Assembly: GCA_963799085.1 (NCBI GenBank)
Contig: CAWCWA010000026.1
Span: forward strand, 1-64,000
DNA: 64,000 nucleotides
Direction of reading: 5' to 3'
Source: AP-15 sp963799085
Lineage (GTDB): Bacteria; Pseudomonadota; Alphaproteobacteria; ATCC43930; CGMCC-115725
Every line of letters begins with the position of its first letter. Position 1 is the stretch's first letter. The translations under genes were made by a program, and so were the position numbers. Under the pieces are notes generated by a model. It had not been told where the DNA came from. It saw only the letters and a list, made by a program, of their open reading frames with translations, and made no database searches. Shown in pieces: positions 1 to 9,492 of the stretch.

Positions 1-105
1 GTGGCGATCATCCTTGTCGCCGCCGCTCCCGACGGGTTCGCCGTCCTGGTCACGGCCGTTACCGCCGACCCTGGCTGATCAAAGAGCGACTTCAGCAACG
101 GGCTG

Positions 106-834
106 CTAGGGCTGCAGCCAGTCCTTGTCAGGCCGGGCTAGTTGACGAGCGTTGTTGTATGCCATGTCGAGGGTTAGACAAGTGGATGCCCGATAGAAAC
201 TCTCGAAGTTCTCCACCACGAGAGCCATTTCAGCTTGAGAAGGACTAGAAAGACATAGCGGAAGCAGAAGTTGGACACGTCCCTGATAGTATTGTGGAAT
301 TGCAGTTTTATAGTTGCGGCGGGCGCGCTCTTTTGCATTATCAATTGCGCCCCTCAGAAAGGTTCTCAACGAATAACTATCCATTGATCTGAACGGCTCC
401 GGAAAACGCTCTCGGTTGTGCTCTACAATGTGCTCGATATTCTCTCTGAATTCCCTTTCGGGGTAAAATACAAGAGACGCGCGATCATCTAGATAATGCG
501 CCACCTCTGGCAACTTTGGGAACCGCCCCAATTGATACTGTCCCCGCCGATACCAGCCGGTTAGAAACCAGTTTTGTTGATCTGGATTTAAGTTGGTCTC
601 GAAAAGCGCGAAGACAGGTTCTTGATTTACCGTCACCAATCCGGTGTTGAAGACGGCGTTCTTCTCATCCGGCGACAGTTCGATTTTGCCTTCTTCGACA
701 AGTCGGCCGTAGGTATACACGAGATAGTTGAAAAGAATTGGCTTTGGATGCTCCGAAGGTGTTCGCTTGTAATCCCAATCTTCAGGTTCCGCCATAGTCG
801 CCAGGGAGTCCAGTGTTTGCTGGATGTTTTCCAT
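106..834 (-). CDS. DUF3825 domain protein
   Basis: A 242-residue protein resembling the DUF3825 family: an N-terminal E-x-W-x-Y stretch (about residue 17), then ILFNYLVYTYGRL (33-45), FNTGLVT (62-68) and an aromatic-rich DQQNWFLTGWYRRG segment (85-98). No signal peptide or membrane segment is visible, so it is probably cytosolic. The family has no established biochemical role that I know of. Codon use is visibly AT-richer than in the rest of the window, including many ATA, TTA and AGA codons, which suggests recent acquisition. It stands alone, divergent from a broken toxin-antitoxin pair, as expected for an accessory gene. The family call comes from recalled motifs and is moderately sure; function is unknown. 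Confidence 0.7.
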   Translation of the reverse strand: MENIQQTLDSLATMAEPEDWDYKRTPSEHPKPILFNYLVYTYGRLVEEGKIELSPDEKNAVFNTGLVTVNQEPVFALFETNLNPDQQNWFLTGWYRRGQYQLGRFPKLPEVAHYLDDRASLVFYPEREFRENIEHIVEHNRERFPEPFRSMDSYSLRTFLRGAIDNAKERARRNYKTAIPQYYQGRVQLLLPLCLSSPSQAEMALVVENFESFYRASTCLTLDMAYNNARQLARPDKDWLQP

Positions 835-1125
835 ATACGCGAAGTCTAGAAGTTTATTGGGCCATGTACGAATTAGTCTTCTCCTACAATTAAATTGTTA
901 GATCAACATTACTCTCGACAGTCTCCCGCCGAGGCCGCGCTATCTATCAGGCTCTTCCATCCGCGTCAACATCGGCACGGTGGGCCCGTTCGGGCAGTTG
1001 CGGCGAGAGGGAGCCACCCGCGCCGCCGGCACGATGGGGTGAGGCGCAGATCGAGCTTGTAGCCTGGCCCCTCCAGGATCACATTAAACGTGCGCATGGC
1101 AGGCGAAAATTGCGATAATTGACGA

Positions 1126-1294
1126 ATGAAGGCGACTAATACCCTCGATCAGCCTAAAAGGCCGCCGGCGAAGCGAAGCGACAACGCCGGACCGTTGCGC
1201 GCCCGGCCGGTAAAAGGCGAAGTCGATCACGCCGCCCTGAGCCGCGAATTCATCAGGCGGTTTCCCAAGCTTCGGGCCGACCCTTGCCAAATGA
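1126..1294 (+). pseudogene. putative antitoxin of a Fic/Doc module, frameshifted
   Basis: The frame starting MKATNTLDQPKR continues to HAALSREFIRRFPKLRA and then goes out of frame near 1275. Shifting by one base there yields a normal end (Ala-Leu-Ala-Lys-stop) with the TGA at 1292-1294. That stop overlaps the ATG of the downstream toxin (ATGA), the usual layout of a translationally coupled antitoxin-toxin pair. The product would be a basic protein of about 55 residues. I recognise no named antitoxin fold; the role is inferred from position and size. The frameshift may be a sequencing error. Confidence 0.45.
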
Positions 1295-1673
1295 GCCACG
1301 GTGGCTCCCTACCGAGGCGATCATCTAATACAACAGGCTGGAAGTGGAGGAGACCGAAGAAACGCATTTTTGCGTGACCGCGGCCTGCTCGAAGTGCCCT
1401 GGCGCGTCCCGAAATGCCTTTGCCTATGAGGAGGATATCGTCGCGCTCGCGGTCCGCCTTTTGGCCGGTATCGCACAGGCCCACGCATTCGAACAGGGCA
1501 ACAAGCGTACTGCGATGGAAGCCCTTTGGCATTTTCCGCGGCTCAACGGATACGACCTTGCCATTGAGGACGGCGCGGAATGGGAGCGGCCCATCATCGC
1601 GCTGATCGAACATCGAACGAGCGAGGAGGATTTCGCAATGCTGTTGCGGCCGTTCGTGGTGCCGCGCGATTGA
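1291..1673 (+). pseudogene. Fic/Doc (death-on-curing) family toxin, multiply frameshifted
   Basis: The C-terminal half is clear: NAFAYEEDIVALAVRLLAGI followed by the Fic/Doc signature HAFEQGNKRTA, whose His is the catalytic base and whose GNK/R segment binds nucleotide phosphates. Doc-type members phosphorylate EF-Tu and Fic-type members AMPylate targets; the short length (about 125 residues) and the preceding GLLE...ARP region point to the Doc branch. Upstream the coherent protein hops between frames: PRWLPTEAII near 1298-1330, then NRLEVEETEE, then LRDRGLLEV near 1370-1400. At least three indels are needed, around 1296, 1330 and 1395-1412. As written it is non-functional. It is coupled to the antitoxin by an ATGA overlap. 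Confidence 0.7.
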
Positions 1674-1816
1674 GCGGTGCGGTTGCGATCCCGCTTGCGT
1701 CGCAGCCGCGGCTCGCGTAGCTTGCAGCGATGGCGAACAGAGCCTGCCAGATTGCGCGATTTTGGTACTGCCGGTACAGGACGGCGGCCTAGGATCGCGC
1801 TTGCGCGTTTTATCCG

Positions 1817-1840
1817 AAGCCGCCCGACCCAGGCGGCTTT
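1817..1840 (+). terminator. Rho-independent terminator downstream of the Fic/Doc module
   Basis: A perfect 8-bp stem AAGCCGCC / GGCGGCTT with a 7-nt loop (CGACCCA), followed by a T-rich run (TTTCGTGTTT). It lies about 145 bp after the toxin stop and about 100 bp before the DAHP synthase start, separating the two units. Confidence 0.6.
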
Positions 1841-1938
1841 CGTGTTTCAGGCTCTTCCCGATCCGAATGTCGCCGATGGTGGAGCGGCCTCCAACAAGGA
1901 GGTATCATGCCGGAAGGATTGTGAACCGCGTGTGAAAG

Positions 1939-3341
1939 ATGAGCGAAAAATGGTCCCCCGACAGCTGGCGCGGCCTGCCGATCCGGCAGGTGCCGGGCTA
2001 TGCCGACGAAGCCGCGCTCGCCCGCGTCGAGGAGACCTTGCGCCGGTTTCCGCCGCTGGTCTTCGCCGGCGAGGCGCGGCGGCTGAAGGAGCGGCTGGCC
2101 GACGGTCGCCGCCGGCAAGGCGTTTCTGCTGCAGGGCGGCGACTGCGCCGAGAGCTTCGCCGAGTTCCACCCGAACAACATCCGCGACACGTTCAAGGTG
2201 CTGCTGCAGATGGCGGTGGTGCTGACCTTCGGCGCCGGCTGCCCGGTGGTCAAGGTCGGCCGGCTTGGCCGGGCAGTTCGCCAAGCCGCGCTCGTCCGAC
2301 ACCGAAACCCAGAACGGCGTGACCCTGCCGTCCTATCGCGGCGACATCATCAACGGCCTCGATTTCGACGAGGCGGCGCGCGAACCCGACCCGCAGCGCA
2401 TGGTCCAGGCCTACAGCCAATCGGCCGCGACCCTCAACCTGCTGCGCGCCTTCGCCCAGGGCGGCTATGCCGATCTGCACCGGGTCCACGCCTGGAACCA
2501 GGATTTCGTCGCCGACTCGCCGCAGGGCGAGCGCTACCGCGCGCTCGCCGACCGGCTGACCGAGACGCTCGATTTCATGGCCGCCTGCGGGCTCACCTCC
2601 GAGACGACGCCGCAGATCCGCGAGACCGAATTCTATACCTCGCACGAGGCGCTGTTTCTCGCCTACGAGGAGGCGATGACCCGCGTCGACTCGACGACCG
2701 GCGACTGGTACGACTGCTCGGCGCATCTGCTGTGGATCGGCGACCGCACGCGCCAGCTCGACGGCGCGCATGTCGAGTTCCTGCGCGGCGTCAAAAACCC
2801 GATCGGCATGAAATGCGGGCCGACGCCTCGAACCCGACGATCTGCTGCGGCTGATCGACCGGCTCAATCCGGAGAACGAGCCCGGCCGGCTGACCTTGAT
2901 CACCCGCATGGGCGCCGACAAGGTCGAGGCGCAAGCTGCCGCCGCTGATCCGCGCGGTGCAGCGCGAGGGCCGCGAGGTCGTCTGGTGCATCGACCCGAT
3001 GCACGGCAACACGATCGACCTCGTCGAACGGCTACAAGACCCGGCATTTCGACCGCATCCTCGACGAATTGCATCGGCGCTTTCGCGATCCATGCCGCGG
3101 AGGGCAGCCATGCCGGCGGCGTGCATTTCGAGCTGACCGGGCAGAACGTCACCGAATGCATCGGCGGCGCGCCAGGCGGATCAGCGAGGCGGCGCTCGCC
3201 GAGCGCTATCTGACGCATTGCGACCCCCGGCTCAACGCGACCCAGGCGCTCGAACTTGCCTTTGAGATCGCCGACGCGCTGAAGACCTCGCGGCAGCAGA
3301 ACGGCCGGCAGCGCAGCGATCGCCTCGCCGCCGTTTTGTGA
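1939..3341 (+). pseudogene. aroG: class II (plant-type) DAHP synthase, multiply frameshifted
   Basis: 3-Deoxy-D-arabino-heptulosonate-7-phosphate synthase, first step of the shikimate pathway (PEP + erythrose-4-phosphate). Class II hallmarks appear in order across three frames: WSPDSWRGLPIRQVPGY at the N-terminus, LLQGGDCAESFAE, SYRGDIINGLDFDE, SAHLLWIGDRTRQLDGAHVE, KNPIGMKCGPT, VVWCIDPMHGNT, HAAEGSHAGGVHFELTGQNV and HCDPRLNATQALELAF. The active-site Cys (GGDC), KCGP Lys/Cys and the DPMHGN and GGVHFE metal/substrate motifs are all present, so the ancestral protein was complete (about 460 residues). Indels are needed near 2103, 2265, 2826, 2930, 3020-3040, 3090 and 3173. Such dense shifts with preserved motifs look like read error rather than decay, since selection is still visible in every segment. 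Confidence 0.85.
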
Positions 3342-3351
3342 GAGCCCGGGC

Positions 3352-4488
3352 GTGGCGGCCGACGAACCGCAGGATCTGGCGGCGCACACCGACAGCTATT
3401 TCCTGCGAACCAAGGCGATCGTCGGCCGCTACGGCGATCGCCCGGCGACTTATGCGGTGTTCCTGCGCCGGCCGGTCATCTCGGCGCCGCGCCTGGCGAT
3501 CGATTTTCTTCAACATGCCGCCGCCGAGCGAGGTGTGGAATTCGACATCGACCTCGTGCATGCCGAGGGCGCTTTTGTCGGGGCGGGCGAACCGATCCTC
3601 TATCTGACCGGCTCGCTCTTCCATCTCGTCGATCTCGAAACCGTCTTGCTGCAAAAGCTGGGGCCGGTCTGCGTCGCCGCGACGAACGCGTGCGCGATGT
3701 GCACCGATCTCCCCAAGGTCGCCTTCATGGCGATGGACGCGCGACACTGCGCCGGCGCCGAGATGGCGGATATGATGGCCTACGCCGCCGCGGTTGGCTC
3801 GGCCGCCGCGCGGCGCGAGGCCGGTGCGGTCGGTTTTGTCGGTTGCGCCGCCGCGGCGACCGCTGCGTTCTTCGGGCGGGGCGAGGGCGTCGGCACGATG
3901 CCGCACGCGCTGATCGGCTATGCCGGCTCGACCCTGCGCGCCGCCGAGATGTTCCGCGCGGTCTTTCCCGACGAGCCGATGACGGTGCTGGTCGATTATT
4001 TCGGGCGCGAGATCAGCGACGCGCTGGAAGTAGCACGCCATTTCTCCGACCTCGCTTGCGCCGGGCAGCTGTCGTTCCGCGTCGACACGCATGGCGGCCG
4101 CTACGTCGAGGGGCTCGATCTGGCGCTCTCCTACGAGGTGCTCGACCGTCATGCGCCGCACGCCACCCGCGGCTACCGCACCGAGCAGGAATTGCGCTAC
4201 CTCGTCGGCACCGGGGTTTCGGCGGCGGCGATCTGGCTATTGCGCCAGAAGCTCGACGAGGCCGGGTTCGAGCGGATCAAGATCGTCGCCAGCTCCGGTT
4301 TCGGACCTGCCAAATGCCGCATGATGGCTGCCGCCAACGCACCGGTCGACGTGATCGGCACCGGCTCTTACCTGCCGGAGCTGTGGAGCGAGACCTACGC
4401 CACCGCCGATATCGTCGCCTATGATGGCCAGCCGATGGTCAAGGCCGGCCGCGAATTCCTGCTCAGACGCGCGGACGGAAGTCCCTGA
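3352..4488 (+). CDS. nicotinate phosphoribosyltransferase family protein
   Basis: A 378-residue member of the nicotinate/quinolinate phosphoribosyltransferase family, which joins nicotinate to PRPP in NAD salvage. Visible family features are the N-terminal LAAHTDSYFLRTKAIV segment, the TGSLFHLVDLETVLLQKLGP helix with the conserved Glu, FMAMDARHCAGAEMADMMAY carrying the R-H pair, GTMPHALIGYAGST, RVDTHGG and the C-terminal phosphate-binding IVASSGFGPAKC ... VIGTGSYLP. Such proteins usually carry S/T-x-R in the DxR region; here it reads DARH. The start is a GTG 10 bp after the DAHP synthase stop, so the two are probably co-transcribed. Intact. NaPRTase is the best name, but a related phosphoribosyltransferase cannot be excluded. 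Confidence 0.75.
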   Translation: MAADEPQDLAAHTDSYFLRTKAIVGRYGDRPATYAVFLRRPVISAPRLAIDFLQHAAAERGVEFDIDLVHAEGAFVGAGEPILYLTGSLFHLVDLETVLLQKLGPVCVAATNACAMCTDLPKVAFMAMDARHCAGAEMADMMAYAAAVGSAAARREAGAVGFVGCAAAATAAFFGRGEGVGTMPHALIGYAGSTLRAAEMFRAVFPDEPMTVLVDYFGREISDALEVARHFSDLACAGQLSFRVDTHGGRYVEGLDLALSYEVLDRHAPHATRGYRTEQELRYLVGTGVSAAAIWLLRQKLDEAGFERIKIVASSGFGPAKCRMMAAANAPVDVIGTGSYLPELWSETYATADIVAYDGQPMVKAGREFLLRRADGSP

Positions 4489-4553
4489 CCCGGTGGGCGC
4501 TTGCTAACCCCCTTCCCGGCGCATAGATATCCTGATTGGACGGAGCATCGCCG

Positions 4554-4813
4554 GTGAGCGAGGACAGGGTCAGTCTCGAATTGTTAGGCGCGCGGGTGGC
4601 GGCCTTGACCGCGGAGGTGCGAGACCTTCAGGTGCGTTTACCGCGCTCGAGCAGCGTTTCGCCGCGATGGAGGTGCGGCTCGGAGGCATCGAGAGCCGGC
4701 TCGGGGCAATGGAGCAGCGTTTCGGTGCCCAAGAGGAACGCATGACGCGGATGCTGTCGCTGCTGGTGGGGGTCGCCGAACGCGCGGACGGCGGCCGGCC
4801 CAACCAATCCTAG
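4554..4813 (+). CDS. small coiled-coil protein, one frameshift
   Basis: Starts at GTG 4554 (VSEDRVSLELLGARVAALTAEVRDLQVR) and, after one base shift near 4639, continues as TALEQRFAAMEVRLGGIESR then LGAMEQRFGAQEERMTRMLS, ending at TAG 4811-4813. The repeating A/L-E-x-R-F/L pattern is a heptad coiled coil of about 85 residues with no membrane segment or enzyme motif. No function can be assigned. Its stop codon overlaps, in the opposite strand, the stop of the convergent prfC, so the two genes share two bases. The single shift may be a read error. Confidence 0.5.
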
Positions 4814-6397
4814 CTCTGCTCGCGAGTTTCCCGAAACCGGATCGCGGGCCACTCCTCGATGGTCGTGCGCAGGTCCCAGGCGTTGCGGGCGAGGAACACC
4901 GGCACGCCGTCATGGTCTTCGGCGCTGGCCGAGGGGTTGGTTCTGCGGAACCGCTCGATCTCGGCCGGGTCGTCTGCGTCGAGCCAGCGCGCGGCCTGGC
5001 AGGGCGCGCCGTCGAGCCGGGTGGCGAGCCCGTATTCGGCTTCGAGTTCGGGTCGTCAACACATCGAGCTGCAAGGCGCCGACGACGCCGATGATCCAGT
5101 CGCCGCCCGTAGCGGGCTTGAAGACACGGGTCACCCCTTCCTCGGCCAGCTGTTCGAGCGCGTGGCGCAGATGCTTTGTCCGCATCGGATCGTCGACCTT
5201 GACCCGGCGCAGAATCTCCGGGGCAAAGCTCGGGATGCCGGTGATGTGAAAATCCTCGCCCTCGGTCAGCGTGTCGCCGATCCTGAGACTCCCGTGGTTC
5301 GGAATGCCGATGATGTCGCCGGGCCAGGCCTCCTCGGCGAGGTTGCGCTCGCGGGCGAGGAAAAACACCGGGTTCTGCACCGACATGACCCGCCCGGTGC
5401 GCTGGTTCTTCAGTTTCATGCCGCGCTGAAACCGTCCCGAGGCCAGCCGGACAAAGGCGATGCGGTCGCGGTGCTGCGGGTCGACATTGGCCTGCACCTT
5501 GAAGACGAAGCCGGCGACCTCGCGCTCCCCGGGCGCGATCGGCCGAGGGTCGGCGGGCTGCGGCCGCGGCGCCGGCGCCAATTCGCCGACCCCGGCCAAT
5601 AATTCGCGCACCCCGAAATTGTTGAGCGCGCTGCCGAAATAGACCGGGGTCAGATGGCCTTGGCGATAGGCGTCGGCGTCGAACGGCGGGCACAGCCCCT
5701 TCGCCATCTCGACCTCCTCGCGCAATTTTGAGAGGGCGGCTTTCGGGAGACGGCGGGCGAGTTCGGGATCGTCGAGACCATGGCACTTGACCGGCTCGGT
5801 GACCCGGTCGTGGACGCCTCGCTCGAACAGCAGCAGCGCATCGGCGAACAAATCGTAGGCGCCGAGAAAGTCGCGGCCCATGCCGATCGGCCAGGAGGCC
5901 GGGGTCACGTCGAGCGCGAGGCCCTGCTCGATCTCGTCCAGGAGGTCGAACGGGTCGCGGCTTTCACGGTCGAGCTTGTTGACAAAGGTGATGATCGGCA
6001 TGTCGCGCAGCCGGCAGACCTCGAAGAGCTTCCGCGTCTGCTCCTCGATGCCCCTCGCGGCGTCGAGCACCATGACCGCACTGTCGACCGCGGTCAGCGT
6101 GCGGTAGGTGTCCTCGCTGAAATCCTGGTGGCCCGGCGTGTCGAGGAGGTTGAAGGCGAGCCCCTCATGCTCGAAGCTCATCACCGCCGAGGAGACCGAG
6201 ATGCCGCGCTCGCGCTCGATCGCCATCCAATCCGAGCGCGCCCGCCGCCGGTCGCCCCGCGCCTTGACTTCGCCCGCCAGCTGGATCGCCCCGCCGAACA
6301 GCAGCAGTTTCTCGGTCAAGGTGGTCTTGCCGGCGTCCGGATGCGAAATGATCGCAAACGTCCGCCGGCGCGAAATCTCGTCGGTCAGGGTACTCAT
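4810..6397 (-). CDS. prfC: peptide chain release factor 3 (RF3), one frameshift near the C-terminus
   Basis: GTPase that recycles RF1/RF2 from the ribosome after termination. G-domain motifs are complete: SHPDAGKTTLTE (P-loop), the switch region ending ISVSSAVMSFEH, DTPGHQDFSEDTYRTL (G3) and NKLDRESRDP (G4). Domain II follows (VAGFVFKVQANVDPQHRDRI). The reading frame breaks near 5050, after GALQLDVLTTR, and resumes one base over with LEAEYGLATRLDGAPC through FLARNAWDLRTTIEEWPAIR to the TAG at 4812-4810, giving a full-length RF3 of about 528 residues. Start MSTLTDEISRRRTF at 6397 is preferred over an upstream ATG because the family begins there. The lone indel is likely a sequencing error. Confidence 0.88.
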
Positions 6398-6463
6398 CGA
6401 GCCGCCTTGGTTGTTGTCGTCGCGACGCGGGTCATCGGCTGAAAGTCGGCGCGCGCCGCGGGA

Positions 6464-6492
6464 TTGGCAAGCCGTGGCTCTCTCATTAGACT
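6464..6492 (+). promoter_or_regulatory. candidate sigma70-type promoter for cyoABCD
   Basis: TTGGCA (6464-6469), a 17-bp spacer and TAGACT (6487-6492) in the 97-bp gap between divergent prfC and cyoA. Transcription would start at about 6499, after the upstream ATG at 6495, and so favours the cyoA start at 6558. Both boxes deviate from consensus, so this is suggestive only. Confidence 0.35.
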
Positions 6493-6557
6493 GAATGGTT
6501 GAGCATTCGGCGACGCAAGCGCCTTTTTCGGTGCCACCTTCCGTGTCGGGGGCCTTC

Positions 6558-7520
6558 ATGCAGGACGGGCATTACGCGACCGCTGACGCGCCGCAGGGTC
6601 CCACGGCTGATGCGGAGCGCGGGCCTCAGCGGCCGGGGCCGCTTCGCTGGCTGCTGGTAGGGTCGGCGGCGCTGCTCGCGTCCTGTAGCCAAGCCGGGGT
6701 GCTGGATCCGCAGGGGCCGGTCGCATCGGCGCAGCAACTGCTGCTGATCAATTCGACGGCGATCATGCTTGTGGTCGTGGTTCCGGTGATCCTGGCGACC
6801 TTGGGATTCGCTTGGTGGTACAGGTCGTCCAACCCCCGCGCCAGCCGCGCCCCGGACGAGTCCTATGAAGGACGCATCGAGTTTGTCACCTGGTCGATCC
6901 CGGCGCTGATCGTGATCCTCTTGGGCGGGGTCATCTGGATCGGTTCGCATCAGCTCGATCCGCGGGCGCCGATCCCGGCGGACGCCAAGCCGCTTCGGGT
7001 CGAGGTCGTGGCGCTCGACTGGAAATGGCTGTTCATCTACCCCGATCAGGGAATTGCCGCGGTCAATCAATTGGTCCTACCGGTCGGGACGCCGGTCAAC
7101 TTCCGCCTGACGTCGGCGACGGTGATGAATTCGTTCTTCGTGCCGCAGCTCGGCAGCCAGATCTACACGATGGGCGGGATGACCACCCACCTTAACCTGA
7201 TGGCGGACAATCCGGGGGAATATCCCGGGTTTTCGGCAAATTTCAGCGGCGACGGGTTTGCCGAGATGCGGTTCATCGCCAAGGCGGTGCCGGCCGGCGA
7301 TTTCGACGCCTGGATCGCGCGGGTCCGCGGCGCCGGGTCTGCGCTCGACGAGGCCGCCTACGCCGCATTGGCGAAACCCAGCATAGCCGTGCCGCCCAGG
7401 ACCTATCGCTCGGTGGAGCCCAAGCTGTTCGACCGCATCATCGATCTGACGGCCTTGGGTCCGGGAAAAACGCGCGCCGCTGGGACCTGGTGTCCGCCAG
7501 CGCCGCAGGCAGGAGGATGA
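6558..7520 (+). CDS. cyoA: cytochrome bo-type ubiquinol oxidase subunit II
   Basis: Subunit II of a heme-copper quinol oxidase in the cytoplasmic membrane. A lipoprotein-type signal ends in LLASCSQ (lipobox Cys about residue 43 from this start), followed by two transmembrane segments (around SAQQLLLINSTAIMLVVVVP and IPALIVILLGGVIWIG) and a periplasmic cupredoxin domain (VEVVALDWKWLFIYPDQGIA, GSQIYTMGGMTTHLN). The Cu-A site is absent: where cytochrome c oxidases have Cys-x3-Cys this reads SANFSGDGFAEMRF as in E. coli CyoA, so it takes electrons from quinol. An in-frame ATG at 6495 would add 21 residues, but it lacks a ribosome site and overlaps the candidate promoter; 6558 has a GGGGG upstream. 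One base separates it from cyoB. Confidence 0.93.
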   Translation: MQDGHYATADAPQGPTADAERGPQRPGPLRWLLVGSAALLASCSQAGVLDPQGPVASAQQLLLINSTAIMLVVVVPVILATLGFAWWYRSSNPRASRAPDESYEGRIEFVTWSIPALIVILLGGVIWIGSHQLDPRAPIPADAKPLRVEVVALDWKWLFIYPDQGIAAVNQLVLPVGTPVNFRLTSATVMNSFFVPQLGSQIYTMGGMTTHLNLMADNPGEYPGFSANFSGDGFAEMRFIAKAVPAGDFDAWIARVRGAGSALDEAAYAALAKPSIAVPPRTYRSVEPKLFDRIIDLTALGPGKTRAAGTWCPPAPQAGG

Positions 7521-7521
7521 C

Positions 7522-9492
7522 ATGCTGGGCAGATTGAGCTGGGCGGCGATCCCGCTTGACCAGCCGCTCCCGCTATACGCGATGGGGGTGGTCGGCCTCG
7601 TCATACTGGCGGTGCTCGCGATCATCACGGTGAAGGGCTGGTGGCCCTATCTGTGGCGCGAGTGGATCACCAGCGTCGATCACAAGCGCATCGGCGTCAT
7701 GTATGTGATCCTCGGGCTGGTCATGCTGCTGCGCGGCTATTCCGACGCGATCATGATGCGGACACAGCAGGCGATCGCGGTCGGCGACGCTCAGGGATAC
7801 CTGCCGCCCGATCACTACGACCAGATCTTCTCGGCGCACGGCTCGATCATGATCTTTTTCGTGGCGATGCCGCTCGTCATCGGGCTGATGAACTTCGTGG
7901 TGCCGTTGCAGCTCGGCGTCCGCGACGTCGCGTTTCCGACCTTGAACTCGATCAGCTTCTGGCTCACCGCATCGGGCGCGCTGTTGATCAATGTGTCGCT
8001 CGTCGTCGGGAATTTTGCGCGCACCGGCTGGATGGCCTACCCGCCCTTGTCCGGGCTCGCCTTTTCGCCCGATGTCGGCCCCGACTACTACCTCTGGCCG
8101 TTGCAAATCTCGGGCGTCGGCACCCTGCTGACCGGCGTCAACTTTGTGACGACGATCCTCAAATTGCGCGCCCCGGGCATGACTTATTTCCGCATGCCGG
8201 TTTTCTGCTGGACCGCGCTCGCCTCAAATTTGTTGATCGTTGCCGCGTTTCCGATCCTGACCGCGACCTTTGTGATGCTGCTGCTCGACCGTTACCTCGG
8301 CATGCACTTCTTTACGAATGACGCCGGCGGCAACCAGATGATGTATGTCAATCTTTTCTGGGCTTGGGGTCATCCTGAAGTCTACATCCTGATTCTGCCG
8401 GTTTTCGGCATATTTTCGGAAGTGGTCCCTACCTTTTCCGGCAAGGGGCTGTTCAGCTACCGCTCGATGGTCCTTGCGACTTTGGCGATCTGCATCCTCT
8501 CCTTCATGGTTTGGCTGCATCACTTCTTCACGATGGGGGCGGGCGCCGACGTCAACGCCTTCTTCGGGATCATGTCCACGATCATCGCAGTGCCGACCGG
8601 CGTCAAAGTCTTCAACTGGCTGTTCACGATGTTCCGCGGTCGGATCGTGTTCAGCACGCCGATCCTGTTTACGATCGGCTTCATCGTCACCTTCGTTATC
8701 GGCGGCATGACCGGCGTTCTGTTGGCGGTGCCGCCGGTCGATTTCGTGCTCCACAACAGCGTCTTCCTGGTCGCCCATTTCCACAACGTCATCATCGGCG
8801 GTGTTGTGTTCGGCGTGCTGGCGGGGATCAATTATTGGTTCCCCAAGGCGTTCGGGTTCACTCTCGACGAACGGTGGGGCAAGGCCAGCTTCTGGTGCTG
8901 GCTCATCGGCTTCTATCTCGCCTTCATGCCGCTCTACGTGCTGGGGCTGATGGGCATGACCCGGCGCCTCGAGCATATTCCGGACCCGAGCTGGCAGCCG
9001 CTGCTTCTGGTCGCGGAGGCTGGCGCCATCGTCATTTTCCTTGGCGTCCTCTGCCAGATGGCGCAACTCTATGTCAGCATCTGCACGCGCGAAGAGCGCC
9101 GCGACCTGACCGGCGACCCATGGAACGGCCGCACCCTGGAGTGGTCGACCACCTCGCCGCCCCCGGCCTACAATTTCGCGGTGCTTCCCAGGGTGGAGAC
9201 GATCGACGCTTTCTGGGAGATGAAGCGGCGGGGGCTGACCACGGCCGAACCCGCCTACGAAACCATTGAGATGCCGCGCAACAGCCCCACGGGCTTTGTC
9301 ATCTCCTTCTTTGCGGTGATCGCTGGTTTTTCGGCGATCTGGCACATCTGGTGGGCCGTGATCCTCGGCCTTCTCGCCATCGCATTCACGGTCCTGGCGT
9401 TCGGCTGGAGCGAGAACCGCGAGCGCGAATTCTCACCCAACGAAATAAGGCGAATGGAACGGGCCCGGCTGGCTCCGGGGCGGACGCCATGA
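7522..9492 (+). CDS. cyoB: cytochrome bo-type ubiquinol oxidase subunit I
   Basis: Catalytic subunit (656 residues, about 15 membrane helices) that reduces O2 to water and pumps protons. Ligands fall at the same numbers as in E. coli CyoB: His106 and His421 for low-spin heme, His419 for the O2-binding heme, and His284, His333 and His334 for Cu-B, with the cross-linked Tyr288 and proton-gate Glu286 in WAWGHPEVYILILP. The quinol-site residues Arg71, Asp75, His98 and Gln101 are all present, which with the missing Cu-A in subunit II fixes the electron donor as quinol. Starts one base after cyoA; the stop overlaps the cyoC start (ATGA). No cyoE (heme O synthase) lies in this window, so heme type is not settled. 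Confidence 0.97.
   Translation: MLGRLSWAAIPLDQPLPLYAMGVVGLVILAVLAIITVKGWWPYLWREWITSVDHKRIGVMYVILGLVMLLRGYSDAIMMRTQQAIAVGDAQGYLPPDHYDQIFSAHGSIMIFFVAMPLVIGLMNFVVPLQLGVRDVAFPTLNSISFWLTASGALLINVSLVVGNFARTGWMAYPPLSGLAFSPDVGPDYYLWPLQISGVGTLLTGVNFVTTILKLRAPGMTYFRMPVFCWTALASNLLIVAAFPILTATFVMLLLDRYLGMHFFTNDAGGNQMMYVNLFWAWGHPEVYILILPVFGIFSEVVPTFSGKGLFSYRSMVLATLAICILSFMVWLHHFFTMGAGADVNAFFGIMSTIIAVPTGVKVFNWLFTMFRGRIVFSTPILFTIGFIVTFVIGGMTGVLLAVPPVDFVLHNSVFLVAHFHNVIIGGVVFGVLAGINYWFPKAFGFTLDERWGKASFWCWLIGFYLAFMPLYVLGLMGMTRRLEHIPDPSWQPLLLVAEAGAIVIFLGVLCQMAQLYVSICTREERRDLTGDPWNGRTLEWSTTSPPPAYNFAVLPRVETIDAFWEMKRRGLTTAEPAYETIEMPRNSPTGFVISFFAVIAGFSAIWHIWWAVILGLLAIAFTVLAFGWSENREREFSPNEIRRMERARLAPGRTP

Noticed and set aside
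1..78. Open frame from GTG at base 1 to TGA at 76-78
   Set aside because: Only 25 codons at the window edge with no recognisable motif; it cannot be told from chance in GC-rich DNA.
7573..9345. Long antisense open frames across cyoB and similar long frames opposite many genes
   Set aside because: High-GC codon shadowing; they lack domains and have His/Asp/Arg-rich composition typical of reverse frames.
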